Shown here one piece after another: positions 1 to 13,720 of a stretch of DNA of 64,000 nucleotides. Source of the DNA: Lineus longissimus (lineage: Eukaryota > Nemertea > Pilidiophora > Heteronemertea > Lineidae). The first letter of the stretch is position 1; each line of letters opens with the position of its first letter. The stretch is from NCBI RefSeq assembly GCF_910592395.1, contig NC_088309.1, positions 1,490,501 through 1,554,500 of the forward strand, in the 5' to 3' direction. The notes under the pieces are model-generated. The model was given only the letters and a program-made list of their open reading frames with translations. It searched no databases and was not told the origin of the DNA. The translations under genes were made by a program, and so were the position numbers.

Positions 1-621
1 TAGGGCGATATCGCATGAAATATATCTCAGTTACATATAAATAAAAACGTATCATGTTGTTTCTTACACGCAGTAGTACATAATTCTAGCAGATCGATTC
101 TAAATTTGTTGTTTTGATCATCAAATAGTTTCGCAGGTCTTCAGTCTCAATTTGTTAGATTGTTCAAAGCAGACACGTTCCTTTGATATAAGGTTGGTAT
201 GGCCCAGTTTCTACAGCAAAGGCACAACGCCCCACTCAAACACAGGGCATCACTTGACGGATCAATATGTTTCTTTCGTCTCGGCTTCCATCAATGACGG
301 TTTCCGAAGCAGCCCTGTATGTGTCCGATTGATCACCTGTTATCGGAGAGACGGGTCCAATTATATTGAACTCGCGAACAATCTAAGGTTGAACCGATAG
401 TCGAAATTTATATATTGGAAACATAGTCAATTGTTTCGTGATCATATACAATAAACAATTTTGATAAACAATGTATTTTGTCAAAGAGTCATTGAACGCC
501 TGGGCTAATTGTGGAAATATCTTTCATTGTTTTTAACACAGAGAATGTAAAAGCACATGGGTGTAATGATAGTACATGGTATCAGTACGACGTCATTGTT
601 TAAAGCTTTTCATTCCAGCAT
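1..621. other. No gene seen
   Basis: AT-rich sequence. The one open frame of note (152-400, +, 82 codons) resembles nothing I know. Confidence 0.6.
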
Positions 622-951
622 TACGCTCTGCTACCATGTTCGAATTAGGTTGTATGCTCTGCTACCATGTTCGAATTAGGTTGTATGCTCTGCTACCATG
701 TTCGAATTAGGTTGTATGCTCTGCTACCATGTTCGAATTAGGTTGTATGCTCTGCTACCATGTTCGAATTAGGTTGTATGCTCTGTTACCATGTTCGAAT
801 TAGGTTGTATGCTCTGCTACCATGTTCGAATTAGGTTGTATGCTCTGCTACCATGTTCGAATTAGGTTGTATGCTCTGTTACCATGTTCGAATTAGGTTG
901 TACGCTCTGCTACCATGGTATGAATTAGGTTGTATGCTCTGCTACCATGTT
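622..951. repeat. 31-bp minisatellite, about 10.6 copies
   Basis: Head-to-tail units start at 622, 653, 684, 715, 746, 777, 808, 839, 870 and 901, with a partial unit from 933. The unit begins TATGCTCTGCTACCATGTTC and ends GAATTAGGTTG. Inner copies are nearly identical; units at 777 and 870 share a C-to-T change. The unit at 901 has an altered middle and is 32 bp long, and the last copy is truncated. Divergence at the edge with a homogeneous core is usual for an array maintained by unequal exchange or slippage. Confidence 0.98.
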
Positions 952-3900
952 ACAACGCTCTTGAGGAATGCCTAGATAGTCTTGGGAACGAGTTATATAT
1001 GTCGACTGATTGAAACATTAGTAAGTAAACATTTTGTGAGTGCATTGTCTAATTCCGATGAATTATCTAAATGAAAATCCAGAGATAGACCAAGTTGATG
1101 TTGAGGGTCTCTGTCAGCGTAATCAGCCTTCATTTAGGTGCAGTGTCAAATATGTCTTAATCGTCAATTGCCATACACATTTCATTGCATCCAGGGGAAC
1201 AGTTACAGGTAAACTAGCGCTTGACTTGGGAGTCCATAGCAGCCCCTGCGACACATCAATTCCTTTATCATACGATGATACTATATATTCAGCGCGTAAG
1301 GCGACCGTCGATATCCATTTTCCGCCGGCATGTTTACCGCGGCCTAAATCCAACAACAATCCCGTTGGGCCGACGAGCAAATCTCAAACATGAAAAATCA
1401 ATGTTTGGAGAACCAACACAGTCTCCCAGAGCTCCTTGTTGGCAAACATCAAGTCTTAAATTGGGTATGGCCGATGGCAAAATATCGATAGGGGCAGCCT
1501 ATATCTTCCGGTACAGTGCGTGCGTATATGGGCAATACCGGCTAGGAATTCAAGATATTTGTGTATGACGGTGCGAAATGTTAAAGCAAAATTGTTTGGA
1601 TGAAAATTAGTAGAATTTCTTCAAGAAACTCTGGTAAATGTGTTATATTACGACGATAGGCAACAAAAGCCATGGCAATCAGGTGGTTCCAATAAGCACC
1701 AAGTTCATGGCAACCAACATTGGATATAATGAAGCTGACAAAGTGAGACATAAAGATTATGGTTTATACCGAACTGCGTCCATCCTTTTATATCTCTGCC
1801 AACTAACAGCAGATTCAACTATTGGTAGTGAAATTATCAAAACTGCCAAACATCATCAATTCTTGTAGCACCGCAAGCATTGATTGACTAAAATACCTGC
1901 ATTGCCTCAATAACCGAGAGGGAAATTCAATTTGATCGAGATTAACTTCGTTTCCGCACAAAGCAATTGACAATAATCGTAGACAGCAGATCATATTGCC
2001 GCAGATTTCATATCCATGTACTTGGCTTGAATACAAAGAGGAGTATGGATCTCTAATACGCGTTGTCAGTGAAGACTATGTTGTCGCAATGGACATGATA
2101 AGATCAGATCAGATCAGAACCATAGTTTGGTATCGCCCCAGTCATGGAAGATTATATGACTTCTGGTAGCACTGCCAGCGGAGAAACAAGGTGCTCCGGC
2201 CCATTCATGTCTGCTGTAACTTAGGTTACGTCCATCAGCGAAGGTGGGGTCGAGGTGAGGGTGCGAAATACCGCGATTTGGGGTGTAAATTGATAGCAGC
2301 ATCTTGAAAATTGAGTGGGAAAAGCTGTTGCACACATATCGAACTCGTAAAATAAAAGCCTAGGTCATTTTTTTGCCAAATTGATATTTTCGCCTGAGTC
2401 AGCTCTTTGCCAAAAGAGTCACCTTTTTTCTGAGAGGTAAACACCTTAGACAATTTTGTCAGAGCAGCAAAAAGTGATATCTATTACTGCTGACAAATTA
2501 AATCGCTTGCCTCTTCATCAGGCTTTTACTATGACCACAATAACCCAGCATGTCATGACCATTCATCTGGCATGTCAGCGCCTCAATCAACTGGCTCCCG
2601 ATTTATCCTGCTAGATTATCCAATGGTTACTCCATTGATTTTCTATAGAAAGTGGTTTAGGATATTGAAAGGAACCGTATGTTCTCGTTATCATTCAATA
2701 CGGTGGGGTTAGATCTGATTCCTGCCAATCAACCCGAGCAGGCAAGGCAAGTCCGACATTATCGGGTCAGATTTGGAAAGGGACGCCGACATGTTTTTAC
2801 GTGATATCAAGTCGAATTGATAACCACGTCGCGTGCATTTGCCATGTACATGTGCCACCGACAATTCTTGATGCATGCAAATGTTGGTCGCCACTGCTGC
2901 TGTGCAATATCACTGTTGACTTCGTAAATACCCTTATGATGCCGACTTCTCGTTACTTAATCTGGTCAACCTGTACATCACCGTCTTACCCCAGAGTCCA
3001 ATCCCAACATTAACACATTTCAGATATCATAGAGCTCGTTCAAGGGACCTTGCGATCTCGGAGATTGTGTGTCAAGATCGTCCACTTTTTGTGGAAAGAA
3101 AGCATTTTACAGCGAAAAACTTGTCATTTGATTACGTGACTGCACACTATCCGGCCGGTTGAACAATCGGCACGAAGAGGAGTCGTGGACTTGGCTAAAA
3201 TACGTGTGTATGGTGTGCGACAACCTAGTTCTCGTTAGGGTGGGATTACAGTATGAGGCAGATCTCAATTGACGGGACTTGTGATGAATGACGACTTATA
3301 GGAAATAGTCGCAGCTTTATCTGACGTATTAGGTATAATGAAATATTTGACAAATCATTCATCACCGGCGCATCCGTCAGCAGTGCACATCATCCGCCTA
3401 ACGGGTGCGATTAATTTCAGTGAAGTGGGCATGGGGAGTTGATGATTGAGACAGCTAATGACCAGGGTGAACCGTTGGTTGTGGGTAAAAGACGCACCGT
3501 ATATGTGATCGTCCAGGAGAATCACAGGAGTGAGGTCGTCACCGGGTAATTGGGTGTTTAGTCATGTTTGCTATATTCCCGATGGGAATATATCGGGTGA
3601 ATGACTTTCAAACACGGTTTCTACAACTAGATTGGAAACAGGTTTCTTTATGTTTAAGGTACTTCTCATGTAAATGAACCATATCTTCCTAGACATGTTG
3701 AAATTTTCTGCTATTGTATCGTATATGATTGATCCCTCTGCAAGCTTTGAAAGGGTTAAGTGATGCGAAGGAAACGAGGGCTTATATATGAGTGACACAC
3801 ACAGTATTAACCATGGTCTACCAAGCTTAATCAGATAAATGGCAAGGGGTGAGACATCGCGATGATGTACATGTCATTCTGCTCTAATGAACAATGTCTA

Positions 3901-6766
3901 ACGGAAGCCAATCCTAGATGTCACAACCGGATGGTCGTAAAAATCACATTGACTAAAATTGACAGTATTTTAAACACCGGTTGACAATTTATATCTAGCG
4001 ATTATGAAGGTAAATCTTGGTATCAGGAAATGTTAAGTGTACATTGTGGTTTTGATGCAGGCAAAATCGTCTTTTGATGTAAGTTTAGCCCAGTGAGTGA
4101 TTATGTCATACAAAATGTACGTCTGTGCACTGTAATGCACACTGGTCTACCTGGCGACGAGGATGAGAGTGAGGTTGCGTGTCGTATCCGACATGCACCA
4201 ACTGATAAGAAGATTCCTCTCAAGGAAACATAAAACGGCTCAAATCAAATGAAAACACACAAAAATACCAGATGCAGTGCTCGATTTCTCTGTCGATTAA
4301 TGATCGCGCACTGCCGACGCAAATGCAAAAGAAATCAATGAATTGCAGGAAACAGAGGACTTTTCCCGATGAAATTAGATCGATATCAAATCAAAGTGCA
4401 ACTAATTAGAAATTCGATATGTGCACAAAATTCTAATACAACCGGCATAAAAACTATGCCGTTAATACTTGAAAGGAAAGATAATATCAAACATCTTAGA
4501 AAATCACAACTAAGAATAGCTCTGTTAGATTCGACTACCATAAGTTTAGTGAAGACCATATTCACAGCAGTTAGATGCAGCGAGTCCTCTCTACCCTCGT
4601 TTTTAAAACCGCTCGAACTATAATGCCTTGTTTACGCCTGGTAAAGTACGTTAAGTGCTGATGACAAAGGACAACTTTATTTTCACGCAAATATCGATGA
4701 AAAATATTCCCAGTTTTTTCACATAGGATCATAGCATAGACCTTTGAACTTTACCTTACGTTTGGCTATGTTGCTTTCATAAAGAACATTATATCGATCC
4801 TGTATACCAAACATGTTTTTAGGTAATTGATTGAATCAAACATGCTCTCAGTCTAGAAATTGCTTTGAAATGTTTTTTGTACTGGCAAAATTGTATAAAT
4901 GTGACGAATTTATTTTTCCTATGAAATTGTTTGATGTTGGAGAAATTCATGGCTATGACCTTCGCAAACAACATATTGAATACTTGGACGTGGTGTGAAC
5001 ATTCATATGATTTTAGGAAGATACAACCATGGACTCACGGAAGTGTAAAAAAGGCGCTCAGTAAACGATGGGAGACGCAACGGATTCCCTCGAGTCGTAT
5101 AGGCTGCCTCAGGGCTATGTAATATGGATGCACAAGGAGGCAATAAACAAGTGGCGGTTGCTTCTTTCGCTCAATGACACAGCGCCATGTAATTGCTTTC
5201 TGTTTGACCCGGGGTGGCATCTTTTATTAATCTTTGATTCTCCATATGATGGTGTATGCCTGCTGGATGTGTCATTGGAGAACATCAGGAATGGATATTG
5301 GAATGTTGTGAGGACTCTTCCTATGGAGATTCAGTCTCATGGTGTTTGGGATCTCTAACACAAGCAATGAATACACGAGGCAGCCATGTACAAGCCTGAC
5401 ACAACTGATTCGTTTAACTTTATACATGTATATATGACTAACCATTCGTGGCCGGTTTACTTTTTCAGAATCGCGTCGTATTCGTTCACGATAAGTGTAG
5501 ATATGGTATTTGTTTTCAACTTAGTTCATCTTCTTCTTCAAGTAAGTGATCATGAATCTCTGACAGAAGAATACCTAGGACAACATAATATTATACAATC
5601 GTTGTGCCAACCAGCCTGCTAAAAGTCCTTCCGACCGACCAGATACCAACCAACAACCAACTGAACCAACCCTGATTTATGCACACACGTTTGCTAACTT
5701 GTACTGGTATTGAACTTCTCCGAGCTACTCAGCTGCACTCTTCTACTTTGCCATCGAAAATCAATGGGCCGCCTTCTAATTTTGCTTGCTAGAGGAAGTT
5801 TTCGTGTAGTTAGCGCTAGAAGTATGGGAATACACGAAGCTGGGGGTATTGGTTGTGCAATGGCCGTGATGAGGTAGATGGAGATGACAAGCGAAACTGC
5901 CTTGTTACGGTATGCACCATGCTGTGCATTTCTATACAGTGCAGTGTACAAAATGCCAATACCAGCAATTAGTCAGCCGAGAATGAGGCTAGAAAAATTC
6001 TCTATTGCATTTACTGTTGTTCACACGATTGATACTCTCATTACTGTTTATTGTATAATGTACGATTTTTTGCACTTGGCGTTTTCTGCATGGAAACAAG
6101 AAAGAATGTCGATATTAACATACCACCCATACGAAGAAGACCGCAAAAGCATTGAATTTTACATCACTTTTCATTTCCCCTTAAGTTATAAATGCCGCAT
6201 ACCATTTGGTAGTTACCGACAGCGTTCGGGGAATGAGCGGTTTTACATGCACTAAGAATAGCGTATGAACGATTTTTCAATTCTGAACTTAACAGTATGA
6301 TACCTTGACTATTAAAGGTGATATAAATACTATACTACAGAAGAATGTGAGCATCAACCTTTAGACGACTTGATGCTTAACATTCGACGGGATTGGACAA
6401 AGTTTGTATCAGTTCGGTAAATCTGGTACACAATATATTTGTCATCTACACTTCAACTGTACTGCTCCCAGCGTTATCCTGCTCAAAGAAATGTTCGTTA
6501 TGGATTCTCTCAGCGTTATATCTGGCCGTTCCATTCACCCATATAGCACACTATTCTAAACATGTGGTACGAGGGCATAATTACTTATGGATCATTTACA
6601 CCACGATAATTATGTTATCATATTGTGCTTTCGGCAAAGTAACTTTTAGCACTACTCTCAGACGCAGAGAAGTTATTACTGAAAATCACCAAAGGTGTTA
6701 ACACGAGTCACATCTTGTCTGTCATAAAAACGGCCAAGGGCTTAACGTACGGCCAACTTTCGGGGA
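952..6766. other. Gene-free stretch
   Basis: Open frames on both strands reach 117-125 codons (1040-1393 and 5878-6255 on +) and overlap one another, as chance frames do. Frames at 5694-6255 and 6393-6701 are rich in hydrophobic residues but carry stops in every continuous reading. A short CCAAC-rich run lies near 5640-5670. Confidence 0.55.
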
Positions 6767-6779
6767 GGGGGGGGGGGGG
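6767..6779 (+). repeat. Poly-G tract (13 G)
   Basis: An uninterrupted run of 13 G, preceded by GGGGA. It could form a G-quadruplex, and its exact length may be unreliable in the assembly. Confidence 0.9.
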
Positions 6780-9700
6780 CTCAATTGCAGTCTTGAAAGC
6801 TGATTGTAACAACGCCATCCCGACGACATTATAGCTCGGCGCCGATTCAAATCGACACATTCTTATTTCACATAGCGTTATCATCCCCAACCTCTTTCTC
6901 GAACATTACTATAAAATGATGGTCTCTCCAGCTTGGCAGAAATCAATCTCGTAGAAATCTTACAATTTATATCAAGCGCTGTTGGTTGCATCCAACTTAA
7001 CTGTTTTCTGGACTCATATCAAAGAATATCACCGACCCCATGGCGTGCTGAGTTGAGATTTCTACACATTTTGTCCTACAAACTGATTCAATCACCCTGG
7101 GCTCTGTTTTCGATACTATCTTGCCTCTAATCTCGGCGTCGCGTCAGATTCAAGTCACGTGCTAGTCTCAGTCAATCATCAGATTGAAACGCTTGCGCAG
7201 ATTCTGGTCAAAAGCGGCAAGTACTTCCGCTCGGCCGGGCTTGTATGAGATTAGAGTTCTGTATGGAATCACTAGGGGATGTGATTAATTTTCCTCATAT
7301 CCTAAAACGTGTCAGGATAATTTATACCAATCGAAGAAATTTCTACTTGAACTGTTCGTTGCCGTTGGGTTCAATTGAGTATTCTGATAAACTGCGACAT
7401 CTCATGTTTCGAAATTTCGAAATCGAATTGCACTGATGTCGTTACTGCTGGAGAAGTATCATTCTCGAGCTACAATGCTCTCTTGCTTTGCAAGTCCACC
7501 GTGGCAAACCTCGCTTAAAGAGTACACGCAGTGCATTCCAACATCAACCATACTGGAGATGAATGATGATGGCTTAGGTTCCAAATTAAAAAAAGCTAAA
7601 TGCAAATCTCGGGCCACACCAATAGTTGAATATTCGATCGGGCCAAAAAATTCAAGAAAGGTGGTCGATACTGTCGAGAATTAAATGCAATGACGTTGCG
7701 ATGACCCTTTGCTTCTTCATCGACAGCTATCCCCACATTCTCGACAAACCGATGCCCTGTTTGCCAACAATGTACCCACACAAAGAACTTGATTAATCAG
7801 ATCAATCCAACAGCTCTCCAAGTGCATGACAAGAGAGTGTAATGAGAACAATTTAGAAGATTGTAGCAGATAAGGTTTACCAGAAGAGGCTGCCATTGAT
7901 TTGTCTCAGCGCCTGGCTTTGAGGGGACAATGAAAGTCAACAACAGTTGCCAGCCGTCAAATACTAGGATAAGCTAAGATAGTCTATGAACCCGATAACT
8001 CTTGTCCAGAAGCCATTTTTACAAGTGATGCTGGATGAATGGCAAGAATTTCCGTTTTAAACTACATGTATAGTTGTTTTTCATCACATACCAGGATTAT
8101 AAAATACGACACCTGGGTGGTCAAAATGCCATTACCTGACAAATTCCACACAGCAACAAATGAGACCTATCAGTGGTTGAACTACAGCATCATCAACTGC
8201 AGGGATGCTAATCTTCTTATTTAACTGTATGAAAAGCTTTGATAGACTTTATCTGTTACAACCTCAACGCATTTCAATCATAACCCTGCCCGCAACCAAA
8301 TATCGCAAAGGTGGATCAGGCCGTTCGAAAAACACATCAAGTGTCTTGATTTAGCTCATTAAGCATGCTGGTGAAGGGAGGAGGTGATTGCCCCTGACCT
8401 ATTTTGTACTTGTTTAGATTTTTCAAAGTGCCTTGACATTCATGTCAACAGCACATGCAGCCTTTAGTGCTAATCGTCAACCATTAGCCATCGCTTCAGA
8501 TCGTTAATTTAAAAGCTTTGCCGTTTTTATATGAAAAGCAACCACTTAGATCGGTGTAAAAAGTTTACCTAGTTTTCCTCCACACGCTATTGCTTGTTTG
8601 TCAAAGGATGTCTGCGCTATGAACCACTTACCACCGGCGTTGGTCACTTAGAGTAAGTGGTCAAAGACGAAGTTTTACATTCCTGTAAATAGCAGGGACT
8701 CTTTTGATAATCTGAAGGTTAACCTTTTTCATCGAATAACTGTATAACAGAAGATAAAAAGATCCAAACCACTCTTTACAAAAATCGCTGCATTAATCAT
8801 TCAATGCCTAATAGCTTTCTGGGTTTTTTTACATTAGATTTAGAATGAGAATGTGGCAGCGAATGGAATGGTAAAATGAGTGGGAAATCATTCAAATCTA
8901 ACTGCCGGCAGCCATTCCGTTTTTCCATTTCTGTCTGGTAACAACGTGTGATTCAGGTAATAACGTCAGACTGCCTGTTTAATTGCAATATTTCGCCGAT
9001 GCGATCTTTTCCTACAATCATTTCCCAGCCATTGGCGAATGTTTTTTCATGAACAGAAGACCCCGAGCAATGCGAGTTAAAAACCTAATCGGTGCCGAGG
9101 CAGGAGAGGCTTGGGAGGAAATCCACTGGGTTAGGCAACATTCGAGTAGCTACTGCGCTGGCTGATTCATCATTTTATGCAATGGGAAGTGGATTCCAAG
9201 TGGATTCCTGCATCGTAGGAAAAAAATACAACGTACGCCGCACAAAAATTGTAACTATTAACACACTAGCCTTTTTAATCGCAACCGCTATCAAGAGATA
9301 TTCGAAACTGCAATGCAAGACATTATGCCGGTTAGAGATAAACAATTTAAAATGAACATGTAGTTCCTTATTTGGTAATTGGTACCATTGGCACTCTAAA
9401 AAATGGTATTCTCGCATAGCAAGCTATCCCTTTCCTCGGAAAACAGTGTCCATTGTGTGGTTACCTGTTTAGGTGTGGTGTGGTTCAAGAGACACTGTTA
9501 TGACCTTCAATACACCAAAAAATAGAATCCTTTATCGAGAGTTTGTCAATCAAAAAATGGTGAGAACACAGCTTGTCATTCTGGTCTTAAAGTGATCCCA
9601 ATGAGACTGCAGTACCCCAAGACAGCGGAAAATCGAAATTGAAAAATTAAAATTTAACAGGAACTTTGCACTTAGCGAATATAAATGCGTGATAACCCAT

Positions 9701-12700
9701 TACAAGTCTATATTGAATCAATATCTCCCATTGCCGAACAGCAATGTCCACACATATTTAGTGTTATAGCACTTGGGATTCAGTGTCTCAAAATGATGAA
9801 CTTGCGAATGTCAGCATTGGATAAAATACTCGAAGTAGAGATGGTGGATGCAAAAATGATGTCGGGCGATCTGATAAGCTTCATGGAGTACATAGTTGTA
9901 AAACGTGACTTTGTATTTTTTTGCCAAGATGGACCCCTCAAATGCTTTGGGGGATTAATCAGAAAGAATGTCTCAGGCGCTAAAGGGTTCCCCGTTCCCC
10001 TGATTGACATCCGCCCCTCTGCGTGCATCCTAGCTGGCGGGATACGACGCTTTATTTAATTATCGTTAGGTCACCCAGACTCTCCGCTTCATATCTTATT
10101 TTCCCCCACTGATTGGACACAATAAATCCATTTTGCATTTTATTTGTTCTGATCAATGCTTCCCGCACTTGAGGCATTATGGCCGAGACAATTATTCTCA
10201 TTCATGTTAACCCACGATGCCCCAGTCGGCATAGACACGAGTTGGAAGACTGAGCACTTCAGCAGGTGGGGTGAGAGTTGAAGTGTGTTTGGAATCCAAC
10301 AGCTTTTTGAGAGCGGGGCCTGTTGAAATAAAAAACATCTGAACATCTTGGTTCTCTATATATCTGTCTTTATTCAAGTAAACATACAGCTCTAATTAAG
10401 AACATGCATATAACATACACAATAACGAGCCAACATGGCCAACTCAACTGACATATAACACACAATTAGGCCTACAAACAAAATAAGTCTCCAAGACATC
10501 CTCATCCAAATGAAACTGATGCAAAGCTCCAAGCACCAAGGCGGCACCGATACGGAGCTGACCAGCTTCCACGGAGAGGAGTACATGGAAAGCACGTCCT
10601 TACACTTCGATTCTCTCTGTGTGTATGCTTTATTCAGTCAACACACAGCGCTAATTGAACACACGTAACGTTAACATACAATGACAAGCCTACTTAGCTT
10701 ACTCAACGCAACTGAAATGCGACACACAAGGTCAAACCGTGTAGTACAATAGAACTAGTTTGGAATTCAAATTCCGCAATCAATTGAATCAATTAGCGGT
10801 CAACGTGAACAATAAGTCAAACAATGGTGCTGAAAGTTCTTTCGTCATATATGTATTTTGTTTGTGAATTAAATGTAGTAGGGCATCTTATTCAATCAAA
10901 AGGTTGGTGTATCAAAACTTGGTGTAGATTGAGGATAGAAGACATTCAACTGAATATCGTTGACATAAATTGATATATATTTTTATAAGATGAACTTAAA
11001 TTAACAAGAATCATGCAGTGTACTTGGTGGTGATCGTCCAATGATCATCACAGTTTCCCCTCGCAATCCTGCCATTACAAATTTTGAAATCCACAGTTTC
11101 AATCGGAATAGTCAGCATACATTTCAGAAACTCTGCATGTATCGCTCAGGATAATGGACAGGATATTGACACGACGAAGATTGCGACTCGTAGATGTCTC
11201 AACTTTCGCAAGTACATCAGAGATTTAGGATAGTCTCGAAACTATCCAGTTATCTCATGAACAAGGGCGCTTCCTGCGGTCTATCCCTTGCAATTTGTTT
11301 ACCGTCAGCAATGGCTGAGGTAGATATACATGAGAGAAAATCTTTCTTGCAATCTTTACCAAACGACACTGGTATAAGAATACTAGTAAGTGCTAGGAAA
11401 TGATACTGTTACCCACACACAATCTCCATCTTTACCTAATGGTCTAGTGAGTACCCAGATCGCACCTTTGACTAGTGTATACAATTTACTCTCTAAGATA
11501 GCCTCAGGTAGAATCAGCAAGATTGTGGAAAGGTAAACCGACACGAAAATAACATTTATTCTAGTCTATCTAATATGAACATGTGTTGATGTCAGCTTGA
11601 GTGGTATTCCTGCAGCGAAGGTGATTACTATCTTGGGTAGAGTTCAAATGGTCCTTCACACTATAGAAGCGGAAACAGTAACGATTTTATGCCATCCACC
11701 ACAATCTTAGTCATAGTTTTGTTCGTTTCATATATTTCTTTTTTATGATTTAAGAAAGGGGAAGCTGGATATGACGAATAGTATGACTCTTTCTGCTCAC
11801 TCAGTTACGACGCTACGATTCCACCGAAAGTTAACTGCTGGTGCTATTAAACATAGTGGACCGAAGAACCGTAATGTCCTGAAGCATCGCTCACGACCAC
11901 AAGAAGCTGAGTAATCTCCCCAGTGTCCCCTGTAGTATCATGTAGCCTATCCGTCCTCACATGGGACAGCCAGGAAATCCTAGACACAAATGGAAGCAAA
12001 GCAGGACTTAGCATCTGCTGTAGCCGAGATCTATGGTTCCCGGTGGAACATCTGATGAATGGTCACTTAATACGAGTAATGGAAGTGAAGAGGTCTCTTT
12101 TGTGTTGGTTTAGATTACCAGAGAGGAGATAGCGATGTCGAGGAATCTTGATACCAGAGAGACAGCTGGGGAGACGGTCACGAATTTTAACAGCAGACAC
12201 CGGCGATATTGGAAGATGTACCAGGAATCGGTTTTGATTCGTTGGCTTCCTATAGTTAACAGAGTGACGATAATCCAAGGTTAAATCGGTGGACGGTGAA
12301 ATTGATCCAGGCGAAGGATTTAATAGCGTATTATCATGATGGTGAACTTCTTACAAATAAAGCTCAAATCCAATGTAATTAGTTTACTGCTAAAGTCCCA
12401 ATCAACCCACCGTTTTCCCCCTCGTTTTCCGACTTGATGATATAGCTATGATCAATCGTGTATGTCCAAAGAGTGTTGCAGAAGCCACCGCAAACCCCTC
12501 TATCAATGCCACCTTAAACCTATGGCCTTTGCATGCAATTGCAAATGACCAGAGGAGAAATTCCCAAAACAACGAAGGGAATGACTTGTACACATTGACT
12601 ACCGCTCACTTATAAACATGCACCCTCATGGCAGTTAATAAATATTATAGCAGGCACCATGAATGGTACGAAAGCACTAAAGAAGATTGACACTTCTAGA

Positions 12701-13379
12701 AACCCCTATGTTGCTTTCTTTAAATTCCGATGCAAGTCATCACATTCGTCTCGAAGTCAAGTTTTACTACCACGTCGCCCAAAAGCTATTCGAATTCCAC
12801 CACCACATCCCCCGATCCACTCGCGGCATCTTTCAACCAGTCCTTGTTTAAGTAGCGTTTAATCATATTCGTCAAGAGAACGATCTGTCACCTGTCGTTA
12901 ACTATCTCCGCATCAAAGGATGAGATTCCGTCATCGATGAGCCAGTTAGAAACGTTGCTATGAATTTCAATGACAGTGCAAGATTGCCTGGACTTCTCAA
13001 AGGAATGGAAATTTTGATGCATGACGAAAAATGACACATTAAAGACTTGAGATGAATGAAGCTTAAAATATGGTTTCTTGTGCCTTTTCTTGAGTAGCCT
13101 TTTGGGAACATAAGGATTAGTTTTAGAAAAATGACCCTTTCCTTTGATTTTGAATTACCTGATAAAAAGTGGCTTTTGTCTTCTTAGTTTTCAATATCTA
13201 AAGATGCAACAGAGTACATTAATTTCTTTCCATTAACGTATGGTATTCAGTTGACGTTTTAAATCATTTTGTCAAGGGCACGTTCAATGCTCAATGTTCA
13301 TGTTCTGCATCCTGTTTAACATTGAATTTGAAGGTACAATGAATGCCTTACATTGTACTCTGCATAGTATGCCATCGGT
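6780..13379. other. Gene-free stretch
   Basis: No open frame above 124 codons, no recognisable domain and no repeat array. There is a weak inverted pair CCACTTAC/GTAAGTGG around 8625-8660. The 9685-10059 frame (+, 124 codons) is unrecognised. Confidence 0.55.
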
Positions 13380-13429
13380 GTAACCAAGTTTAGATAAGAG
13401 AATCTTATCTTATCTTAACGTGGTGTTAC
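13380..13429. repeat. Imperfect inverted repeat around GATAAGA
   Basis: GTAACCAAGTTTAGATAAGA is followed, after a short centre, by a diverged reverse complement ending GTGGTGTTAC. The right arm also holds a short TCTTATCTTATC tandem. It could be a small foldback remnant next to the SINE-like stretch. Confidence 0.4.
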
Positions 13430-13720
13430 TTTAGAAGTATCAGTAGGTCGAGTGCATGTGGAACCAAGTTATCTACTGGTTAACGAGGGTCGTTGGTTCG
13501 ATCTGGTCGTTGCTCTGTCCTTCACATGTCGAGCTCAAGTGCTCGTGCTTTATCAGCAACTCATTGAAGCTCTAGAGTGCCTGTGTGGTTACCTATAACA
13601 GTAGCAGTTGTTGTCAAGCGCTTGAGACAGACTTTGAAGCTGGGTAACGTAGAGTGACATGCCTGTGTGGCACTGCTTTAAATCGTCTTTCTTAGCCGAA
13701 GACAGTAAACAGTGCTGCAG
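13430..13720 (+). repeat. Possible tRNA-derived SINE remnant
   Basis: An A-box-like GTAGGTCGAGTG is followed about 50 bp later by a B-box-like GGTTCGATCTG. Further on comes AAGCGCTTGAGACA, which resembles the 3' tail of many marine-invertebrate SINEs. TGCCTGTGTGG occurs twice (near 13580 and 13660). The copy is degenerate and has no A-rich tail, so the call is tentative. Confidence 0.3.

Noticed and set aside
1040-1568. Three overlapping open frames of 85-117 codons
   Set aside because: Mutually overlapping on both strands with no known domain and no splice support.
5694-6701. Hydrophobic frames suggesting a multi-pass membrane protein on either strand
   Set aside because: Each reading is broken by stops within a segment that would have to be continuous, and no family motif appears. 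At best a decayed relic.
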